Source: CAWHMN01 sp051001135 (GTDB lineage Bacteria > Acidobacteriota > Terriglobia > Terriglobales > Acidobacteriaceae). From it: a stretch of DNA of 64,000 bases. This document shows, one piece after another, positions 57,613 through 64,000 of the stretch (position 1 is the first letter of the stretch; every line of letters begins with the position of its first letter). Both the position numbers and the translations under genes were made by a program. Location of the stretch: contig JBPCNO010000047.1 of the NCBI GenBank assembly GCA_051001135.1, positions 1 to 64,000 of the forward strand, read 5' to 3'. Under the pieces are notes generated by a model. It was given only the letters and a program-made list of their open reading frames with translations, did no database searches and had not been told where the DNA came from.

Positions 57613-60600
57613 ATGTCGCTTACCATCTCCCGTATCTGCCAGGCCATCGCCGTCTGCGGCATTCTTCTGTTCTCTGCCTGCGGTCTCGCTCAAGATGTGA
57701 CGCTTTCTCCTTCCACGCTCGCCTGGGGGAGTGTGGAGATCGGCCAGACCTCCCCGCTCCAGACGGTCCTGCTGACCAACCACCAGGCTGTGCCGCTCAC
57801 CATCTCTGGTGTTGCACTGCCGCTCGGCTCGGATTTTATTCAGACGACGAATCCGACCGGAAGCCCGGCGTGCCCCATGTCCGCCTTCGGTTCCTCGTCC
57901 AATCCGCCCACCCTGCCGGCGGGTGGCTCCTGCGTCATCTCCATGGCATTTCGTCCGCTGGCCTCAGGCGCCCGCGCCAGCACCATGAGCGTCCTTGACA
58001 ACGCGCCAAGCCACGTTCAGAGGGTGTCGCTGACCGGCCAGGGAGTGGTTGGCCCGCTGCTCTTCTCTCCCACGCTGCTCACCTTTGAGAATGTCGCAGT
58101 GGGCGCAACGAGCACCCCGCAGAACGTGACACTGACCAATGAGCAGTCGACCGCTGTCGCGATCAGCGGGTTGAACGTGAGCAGCCAGTTCACCCAGACG
58201 AACGATTGCCCGGCGAGCCTGGCGCCTGGCGCAAGCTGCTCCCTGAGTGTCGCCTTCGCGCCCACCGCCGCGGGTTATCCCACTGGAGCCGTGACCGTCT
58301 CCTTTACTGCCGGTGCCGCTTCCGCCCTGCAGCTTTACCTCAGCGGCGCCACTACGCTGAGCTATGTGAAGATCACACCCTCGGTCTATGACTTCGGCAA
58401 GGTACAGCTCAACACCTCCAGCCCTGCGCAGAGCTTCACCGTCACCAACAGCTACAGTCAGCCGGTGACCATCGCCTCGATCGCAACCACCCTTCCGGAC
58501 TACGCCGTCTCCTCCTCGACCTGTCCAGCAAGCCCCGCGACGCTGGCACCCAATGCGAACTGCGACGTGATGGTCACGTTCAAGCCGTCGCAGGTCGGCA
58601 GCCGCTCGGATACCTTGACCGTTACGCACAACGCTCCGGGTTCGAGGGCGGTCGCCTCGCTGACCGGGACAGGCGTGTCTTCCACACCTCTGGGAAATGG
58701 GCTGTCGTTCTCGCCCACTTCGCTGGCCTGGGCCAAGGTGCCGGTGGGTCAGACCTCAGGCTCCAAGATCATCACCGCGACCAATACTGACCCGGGACCG
58801 CTCACGATCACATCGCTCTCGACCGGCAATGAATTCTCGCTGACGGCGACCACCTGCCCCACCACCCCCGCAACGCTCGCCGCAGGCGCTAGCTGCACCA
58901 TCTCGGTGAACTTCCATCCGCTGGCGCAAGGTCCGCGGTCGGACAATCTGACCGTTCTCAATGACGGTCCCCAGGGGCGGCAACAGGTGCCGTTGAGCGG
59001 CGTCGGCAGCATGGGACCCGTACTCTTCTCGCCCACCTCGCTGTTGTTCCCTGACACCACGCCCGGCAGCGTCAGCGCCGCCCAGACCGCTACGCTGACG
59101 AACACCCAGGCAACGCCGCTCACGCTGGCGGGCTTCCGCGGCTACGGTATGTTCCAGCAGACCAACAACTGCCCGGCGACACTCGCTCCCCAGGCCACGT
59201 GTACCCTCTCGGTCACCTTCGCGCCGTTGTCCCACGGCGCCAAGAGCGGCGGCATACTGGTCACCTTCGGCAATTCGAGCGCGGTGCTCTATGCGTCGGG
59301 CAATGCTACCGGCGGCAGTGGCGGCGGTTCCAGCTCCATCTCGATCTCGCCCAAGCACTATACCTTCCCCGACCAGGCGGCTGGTACGGTCAGCGCTCCG
59401 GAGCTCATCACCGTTACTAACAATCAGTCCACCGCCGTCAACATATCGAGCATCCAGATCGGCGCGCCCTTCATCGAGACGAACAACTGCGGCTCGGTAC
59501 TGGCCGCCGGTGCGAGCTGCACTGTCACGCTTACCTACGCGCCGCCGGTGAAGGGCTATACCGCCACCAATCTCACCATCACGGACAACGGAGCCGGCTC
59601 GCCGCAATTTATCCCCATCGCCGGCAACTCCATTAACGCGGTGACCGTGGTGCCCCACGGCCAGAGCGTCACCTTCTATCGCCAGATCGTGAAGACAACA
59701 AGCTCGCCGCAGATGGTGACTATCACCAACAACGAGTCCGTCGCCATCACAATCCAATCCATCTCCACGACCGCGGACTTTCCCATCACCACCAATTGCA
59801 CCGCGGGGGGCGGTAGTGGCAGCCTCGGTCCGCAGTCGAGCTGCACTATCAATGTGATCTTCGATCCGCAGTTCATCGGCGTACGCAATACCACCATGAA
59901 CATCGTCACCAACACGCCTGGCAGTCCGATCAAGATCGCGCTCTACGGCAGCGGCTTTGCGGATCCCACAGCGGCCGCGAGGGTCTTTGTCGCACCCGAC
60001 CGTTCGTGCGTGGGGCCCTCCGCTGCACAGCAGTTCACCGCACAAGTGCAGAATGGCGGCACCAGCACTGTTGCCTGGTATGTGGATAACACTCTGAACG
60101 GAAGCGCTCTGGCCGGCGCCATCACGCAGGCCGGTCTCTACACCGCTCCGGCCGCGGCGGGCAGCCACACGATCGCCGCTAAACTTCAGCCCAGTGGGAT
60201 CACCGGAAGCACCACGGCGACGATCACGGCGAATCCAACCTTGAGTCTCTATCCCGCCACGATTTCGCTCTCGGTCGGCACTCAACAGACCTTCAATCCG
60301 CAGGTCTGCCTGGTTCCCGACACCCATCCAGTGGCCTATGCCGTAGACGACATCACCGGAGGAAACGCGACCATCGGCATCATCAGCGCTGGAGGCGTGT
60401 ACACGGCGCCTGCGACTCCCGGAACACACATCATTCGCGCCACGGATTCCGTCCTCAACAAGGCCGGATTCGCGACCGTCAACGTATCCTCGGGGCTGTC
60501 TGCCGATTTTGGGTCACGCACGGACACCTCCCGCCCCATCCCGGCGGAGCTTTTCGGTTTCGGCAGGGCTGAATCTCTGCACAACTCGGCTGACGGGCAG

Positions 60601-61908
60601 CTTCTCGCCGGCGCTGGCCTGACCACCGGCCGGCTCTACGCAAACGTCCCCGCTGTCTTCGCAACCACCACGCCGGATTGGACGAAGATCGATCCCATGA
60701 TCGCAACTTTGAAAGCCGCCGGTGTTCGCCCCATTCTCCAGGTGGCATTCACGCCTCCCTGGCTGCAGCCGAGCCCCAACCCCTGCGCTCCGGGCGTGAC
60801 TGATGCGGTGCCTACCGATGTGAACAAATGGGGACAGATCGCTGCCGCCTACGTCGCGCACATGGACGCGACCTTCCCCGGCCTGATCCAGGACTACGAG
60901 ATCTGGAACGAGCCGAACACAGGAAGCCTGTGTGCAGGTAAGGTGTCGAAGCTGCAGGCCTATCTGTCGATCTACGCCGCGGCCGCGCCGTTAATGAAAC
61001 AGCAGGCGCAGGCGGATGGGGCAACCATCCGTATCGGCGGTCCGGTGACTTCCAACGTCATCAGCCAATGGTTCCAGGCACTCCTGTCCAATCCGTCCAC
61101 CGCGCCGTATGTGGACTTCGTCAGCTATCACCAGTACATCTACGGGACGGCCAATCTAAACGCCACCTGGGATACCTATAACGGCGTTCCCTCGATGTAT
61201 CAACGGACACAGGACCACAGCGTCGGCGCCGTCGCCGTCTATACACAGGCAGAGGCTCTCGTTGCAGCAGGCAAGCAGCCCCTGGGCGCAAACACACCCA
61301 TCTACCTCACCGAGTACAACACCAACTACACATTCAGCAAGGATTGCTGCCGCAACGATCCCACCTATGCTCCGGTGTGGAACGCGCTCTATGTGAGCGA
61401 CCTGCTCAATACCGCGTATACCGGGACCGGCCACGTGCCCGCGAAGCTGGTGTATTTTGCCGGAAACGCATACCCCTACATCTGTCTCATTGGAACGCTG
61501 AATGCCAATATGGATTGCAACTATCAGCCCGGGAGCACCCCGCAGCCGTATCCGCAGTACTACACCTACCAGTTGCTGGCCTCGAATACCTATCTCGGGC
61601 TGATGAACGGTGGATACCTGGCAAGCTCTGTTCAGCCGGGCACGGCGGCTGGCGGTCCAGTGGCCACCGCCTTCTACGACGCGACGCAGGATGCGATCCT
61701 CATCACCAATCCAACCTCCACCGACTATGGGGCGGTTCCGGTGACGCTCAACAATGTCGGATTCAGTTCTCCGGCCGCCACCCTCTATCAGATCGTCAAC
61801 GGAGCATCCATCAACTCGTCTTCACTGTCGCTGTCGGCCCAGGGCTCCGGGTTCACGACGACGGTCAACCTGGCGCCCTATTCCGTGCAGGCGATCTCCC
61901 TCCGCTGA
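57613..61908 (+). CDS. Giant secreted choice-of-anchor-D (ASH) repeat protein with glycoside-hydrolase-like C-terminus
   Basis: 1431 residues. A signal peptide (MSLTISRICQAIAVCGILLF...) is followed by about seven ASH/choice-of-anchor-D beta domains to residue 770 (each with NxTxxxxGSxxV and PLSGxG-like endings), two Ig-like domains to about 950, and a barrel-type catalytic part with Glu1100 in YEIWNEPN and Glu1234 in YLTEYN, ending LAPYSVQAISLR. The last 490 residues are paralogous to the protein at 21948-23777: the two Glu are 134 residues apart in both. It probably works at the cell surface on polysaccharides, with the repeats as a stalk. An intrinsic terminator follows. Confidence 0.85.
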   Translation: MSLTISRICQAIAVCGILLFSACGLAQDVTLSPSTLAWGSVEIGQTSPLQTVLLTNHQAVPLTISGVALPLGSDFIQTTNPTGSPACPMSAFGSSSNPPTLPAGGSCVISMAFRPLASGARASTMSVLDNAPSHVQRVSLTGQGVVGPLLFSPTLLTFENVAVGATSTPQNVTLTNEQSTAVAISGLNVSSQFTQTNDCPASLAPGASCSLSVAFAPTAAGYPTGAVTVSFTAGAASALQLYLSGATTLSYVKITPSVYDFGKVQLNTSSPAQSFTVTNSYSQPVTIASIATTLPDYAVSSSTCPASPATLAPNANCDVMVTFKPSQVGSRSDTLTVTHNAPGSRAVASLTGTGVSSTPLGNGLSFSPTSLAWAKVPVGQTSGSKIITATNTDPGPLTITSLSTGNEFSLTATTCPTTPATLAAGASCTISVNFHPLAQGPRSDNLTVLNDGPQGRQQVPLSGVGSMGPVLFSPTSLLFPDTTPGSVSAAQTATLTNTQATPLTLAGFRGYGMFQQTNNCPATLAPQATCTLSVTFAPLSHGAKSGGILVTFGNSSAVLYASGNATGGSGGGSSSISISPKHYTFPDQAAGTVSAPELITVTNNQSTAVNISSIQIGAPFIETNNCGSVLAAGASCTVTLTYAPPVKGYTATNLTITDNGAGSPQFIPIAGNSINAVTVVPHGQSVTFYRQIVKTTSSPQMVTITNNESVAITIQSISTTADFPITTNCTAGGGSGSLGPQSSCTINVIFDPQFIGVRNTTMNIVTNTPGSPIKIALYGSGFADPTAAARVFVAPDRSCVGPSAAQQFTAQVQNGGTSTVAWYVDNTLNGSALAGAITQAGLYTAPAAAGSHTIAAKLQPSGITGSTTATITANPTLSLYPATISLSVGTQQTFNPQVCLVPDTHPVAYAVDDITGGNATIGIISAGGVYTAPATPGTHIIRATDSVLNKAGFATVNVSSGLSADFGSRTDTSRPIPAELFGFGRAESLHNSADGQLLAGAGLTTGRLYANVPAVFATTTPDWTKIDPMIATLKAAGVRPILQVAFTPPWLQPSPNPCAPGVTDAVPTDVNKWGQIAAAYVAHMDATFPGLIQDYEIWNEPNTGSLCAGKVSKLQAYLSIYAAAAPLMKQQAQADGATIRIGGPVTSNVISQWFQALLSNPSTAPYVDFVSYHQYIYGTANLNATWDTYNGVPSMYQRTQDHSVGAVAVYTQAEALVAAGKQPLGANTPIYLTEYNTNYTFSKDCCRNDPTYAPVWNALYVSDLLNTAYTGTGHVPAKLVYFAGNAYPYICLIGTLNANMDCNYQPGSTPQPYPQYYTYQLLASNTYLGLMNGGYLASSVQPGTAAGGPVATAFYDATQDAILITNPTSTDYGAVPVTLNNVGFSSPAATLYQIVNGASINSSSLSLSAQGSGFTTTVNLAPYSVQAISLR

Positions 61909-61947
61909 TCGCCAGTCCTTCGGCTACTCGTAGCCGAGTCGTTTCAG

Positions 61948-61995
61948 CCGAAGTCTCTCCCACCCTTAAGCAGGGTGGGAGACTTCGGTTTTTCT
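61948..61995 (+). terminator. Intrinsic terminator after the ASH-repeat gene
   Basis: CCGAAGTCTCTCCCACCC (61948-61965) pairs with GGGTGGGAGACTTCGG (61973-61988) with a two-base bulge, followed by TTTTTCTG. A small perfect hairpin CGGCTA/TAGCCG (61921-61936) precedes it. Confidence 0.85.
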
Positions 61996-62046
61996 GTACT
62001 CGCCTCAGAATGTCGCCTACCGCCCGACCAGTGCAGCGGCCAGCTC

Positions 62047-62069
62047 GGTAACGCTCTTACGGCGTTACC
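62047..62069. promoter_or_regulatory. 8-bp palindrome upstream of the O-antigen-ligase-type gene
   Basis: GGTAACGC (62047-62054) and GCGTTACC (62062-62069) are perfect inverted repeats with a 7-base spacer, 100 bases before the start at 62169 and with no T-run after. It could be an operator. The remaining 61996-62168 shows nothing else. Confidence 0.4.
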
Positions 62070-62168
62070 GTAGACAGCTCACGCACGCCATCCGTCTTCG
62101 TTTCGGAGCGCGCGGGCGGTAAAATCGCTGGATACCGGGTATTACCGGGGCAAGGAAGCGAGCAAGGC

Positions 62169-63548
62169 ATGCAGTCCAGCAGAACTCTCACGTACTCCGA
62201 AGATGCGTTGCGTGGTCCCTCTCAGGACAGAGACCCCGCAACCATCTTTCCCTGGGATTTTCGTTCCTGGGGCAGATCGCTCCGCACCGCCGGGCTGCCT
62301 GGGCTGGCGCTGCAGGCTTTGCTCATCGGCACCATGCTGCAGCTTTCCGATATTGGAACGACCGGGCCAACGCACTCCAGTACCGCCAGCCTGGTGCTGG
62401 TCCGCGGGCCGCTTGCGCTACTCGCACTGCTGCTGTTGCTCTTCCGTCCTCGCGTCGCCAAGGTCGGCATGCGGGACGCCCGCCTGTACTTCATTCTCTT
62501 CGGTCTCCTCTATCTTGTTTCGCTCCTTTGGTCGCAGGAGCCCGCCGGTACGTTGGGCAAGTCCCTGGAAATTCTGTTGGCCGGGCTGATCTCCCTTGAG
62601 ATCAGTCGATATTCCAACGCGCTCGAGCGCGTGGAGGCGCTTCGCCGGATCATCCTGTTTACCATCTCCGCGCTCTCCGTCGTTACGGTGGTGGGCTACC
62701 TGCTGCACATCAGCGCATTCGTGCAGCAGCGTCCTGGTTTGATCACCAGGACAACAGCACAATCCCCCTTCCTCTCCGGTAACGGCCTCGGCTACGTAGC
62801 CAGCGCGCTGTTTCTGGTCGTGTTCGCGGACTGGCAGGCGCGCCGCATCGCCACCGGCTCCGCCATGCGGCAGATGGCGTTCGCCGTCGCTCTCTTCTCC
62901 CTCTCCGCGAGCCGCACCTCGTTTGTCATTCTCATCTTTACTGTCCTGCTGGTGATCTTTCGCCGGTCGAGGGTCGCCGCCGGGCTCAGCGCACTACTGC
63001 TGGGAGTGGCGGGGTTCGCGCTCCGACAGGTCCTGCTCTCGGGTCTCCAGGGACATCAGTCCACGAGTGACTTCACCACGCTCAGTGGCCGCACCGTCCT
63101 TTGGTCGACTGCACTGCGCCAATTCAAGAGCTATCCGTTGTTTGGCGTCGGCGGGGGGATCGGCGGCAAGACCGTCATCAAGAATATCGGCAATTACTAT
63201 CTGCAGACCGTAAGCTCACTCCACAACGGGTTTCTCGAACTCCTCATGGGACTCGGTGCGATCGGGCTTATTCTTGGCGTCTACATGCTCCTGCTGGTCA
63301 CCGTCCGGGCGTGGCGCGCCTGGCGCGTACATCCCGAGTACTCCTCAACCTACGTGCTGATCGTGCACGCATGGTTCACCACCATCATGTCCACCGGTGT
63401 GCTGGGCTGGATGGGATACGAGATGGCATTTTTCATGGTCATCCTGACCAATGTCGATCTGTTGCGCAGACAGAATATGCTGCGTCGTGCGCCACTCCGA
63501 AGACCACTGTTCGAGCATGAACCGGAAGCCGTGATGGCCAGCGACTAG
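62169..63548 (+). CDS. O-antigen-ligase-like (Wzy/WaaL superfamily) membrane protein
   Basis: 459 residues with about 11 membrane helices. The periplasmic segment of the Wzy_C domain is recognisable by SGRTVLWSTALRQFKSYPLFGVGGG followed by SSLHNGFLELLMGLGAIGLILG, including the conserved His of LHNGFLE. Such proteins polymerise or attach polysaccharide units at the outer face of the inner membrane from undecaprenyl carriers. No other polysaccharide-assembly gene adjoins it except the ASH-repeat and GH31 genes. ATG at 62169 fits the first helix; upstream is only the terminator of the previous gene. Confidence 0.82.
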   Translation: MQSSRTLTYSEDALRGPSQDRDPATIFPWDFRSWGRSLRTAGLPGLALQALLIGTMLQLSDIGTTGPTHSSTASLVLVRGPLALLALLLLLFRPRVAKVGMRDARLYFILFGLLYLVSLLWSQEPAGTLGKSLEILLAGLISLEISRYSNALERVEALRRIILFTISALSVVTVVGYLLHISAFVQQRPGLITRTTAQSPFLSGNGLGYVASALFLVVFADWQARRIATGSAMRQMAFAVALFSLSASRTSFVILIFTVLLVIFRRSRVAAGLSALLLGVAGFALRQVLLSGLQGHQSTSDFTTLSGRTVLWSTALRQFKSYPLFGVGGGIGGKTVIKNIGNYYLQTVSSLHNGFLELLMGLGAIGLILGVYMLLLVTVRAWRAWRVHPEYSSTYVLIVHAWFTTIMSTGVLGWMGYEMAFFMVILTNVDLLRRQNMLRRAPLRRPLFEHEPEAVMASD

Positions 63549-63663
63549 GCTCTGCTCCAGGCTGCGCTACCCAGTCGTAGCGGTCATGGATCTGGTCGAT
63601 GCGCTGGTCGATACGCCGCTCCGTCTGCCGCTCGGTGCGCCGGTCTCTTCCGTAGACACGAAC

Positions 63664-63704
63664 GTTCACCCCTACAAGTGCTGATACAGTTTCTACGGGT
63701 GAAC
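63664..63704. promoter_or_regulatory. Inverted repeat covering the GH31 ribosome-binding site
   Basis: GTTCACCC (63664-63671) and GGGTGAAC (63697-63704) are perfectly complementary (plus TA/TA one base further), spaced by 25 bases and ending 2 bases before ATG 63707. The right arm contains GGTGA, the likely ribosome-binding site, so folding could hide it. It could also be a repressor site. Confidence 0.5.
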
Positions 63705-63706
63705 CT

Positions 63707-64000
63707 ATGGATTACGTTCCACACGCGAGACGCTCTCGGCATTTCGGCATACTGCTCATGAGCTTCGCGCTCGCCATTGGCTGCGAGCTTTCGCGTCCTG
63801 CGATGTCGCACGCAGCGGAGACGACCACCGCAGCGGCCGATCACCCCGCGAACGTCTACAACCCTGTCGCGAATCCCCACGCGGTGGTGCGGTTGGGCCA
63901 TGCGCGCTTCACGGTGCTCACGCCCCAACTCATCCGCATGGAGTGGGCTCCCGACGATCATTTCGAAGACCACGCCTCCTTCGTCTTCCTCAATCGCGAT
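63707..64000 (+). CDS. Glycoside hydrolase family 31-type protein, N-terminal part
   Basis: 98 codons without a stop to the window edge. A charged N-terminus and hydrophobic segment (HFGILLMSFALAIGCELS) suggest a signal peptide, possibly lipoprotein (Cys in GCELS). Residues about 50-98 (NPHAVVRLGHARFTVLTPQL, IRMEWAPDDHFEDHASFVF) match the N-terminal beta-sandwich start of GH31 alpha-glucosidase/xylosidase proteins seen in Acidobacteria, from memory. The catalytic barrel is outside the window. The start codon lies 2 bases after an inverted repeat. Confidence 0.6.
   Translation, partial: MDYVPHARRSRHFGILLMSFALAIGCELSRPAMSHAAETTTAAADHPANVYNPVANPHAVVRLGHARFTVLTPQLIRMEWAPDDHFEDHASFVFLNRD

Overview
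The window reads as part of a high-GC chromosome from an Acidobacteriota species, most likely class Terriglobia (subdivision 1). This is an inference. It rests on long secreted proteins with choice-of-anchor-D (ASH) repeats, an Acidobacteria-type VWA protein, an NdvB-like glycosyltransferase, many secreted carbohydrate-active proteins, dispersed intergenic repeats of the GTGCCCCATCCTGAGCG / GTCATCCTGAGCG type, and respiratory genes that point to menaquinone. No rRNA, tRNA, CRISPR array or prophage was seen. The only mobile-element trace is a fragment of an IS200-type transposase at the left edge.

Layout. 1-5.4 kb: IS200 fragment, small secreted protein, frameshifted MOSC gene, P5C dehydrogenase, then an ECF41-type sigma factor divergent from an AhpD-like CXXC protein, and TrmO. 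5.3-10.1 kb: signalling block with an atypical LuxR-type regulator that lacks the phosphoacceptor Asp, a receiver/thioredoxin-reductase fusion, a cNMP-domain histidine kinase and a cupin. 10.2-14.1 kb: motAB and a GT-C-type membrane glycosyltransferase. 14.5-30.7 kb: fatty-acid oxidation, with ETF:menaquinone oxidoreductase, etfB, etfA, an acyl-CoA ligase and a hydrolase on the minus strand, a TetR regulator, then 3-hydroxyacyl-CoA dehydrogenase/hydratase, thiolase and acyl-CoA dehydrogenase on the plus strand. Three copies of a CTTACC-N4-GGTAAG palindrome lie upstream of these units and probably form the TetR regulon. 30.7-34.9 kb: leucine-catabolism-type genes (enoyl-CoA hydratase, HMG-CoA lyase, acyl-CoA carboxylase carboxyltransferase).

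35-49 kb: mixed housekeeping genes. These include a double-frameshifted secreted protein, an HD hydrolase, a zinc-ribbon XRE regulator, undecaprenyl diphosphate synthase, DUF488, a Tat-signal SDR, a MoaD-MoaE fusion coupled to a VWA protein, an Hfq-like protein coupled to an inositol monophosphatase, an isochorismatase-fold protein without its Cys, an FG-GAP protein, ferredoxin, RecO, NuoI, an exported PPC-domain protein, a monooxygenase gene broken by two amber codons, and a glucosaminidase. 49-64 kb: surface carbohydrate region with an NdvB-like glucan synthase lacking the GH94 part and its coupled ABC exporter, a frameshifted MFS gene, a giant ASH-repeat glycoside-hydrolase-like protein (a paralogue of the one at 22-24 kb), an O-antigen-ligase-type protein, and the start of a GH31 gene.

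The most informative regulatory finds are the symmetric face-to-face ECF41 promoters at 4197-4258 and the three TetR-type operators at 21003-25056. Three genes carry apparent single-base frameshifts that restore to full-length frames, so either gene decay or indel errors in the assembly should be considered.
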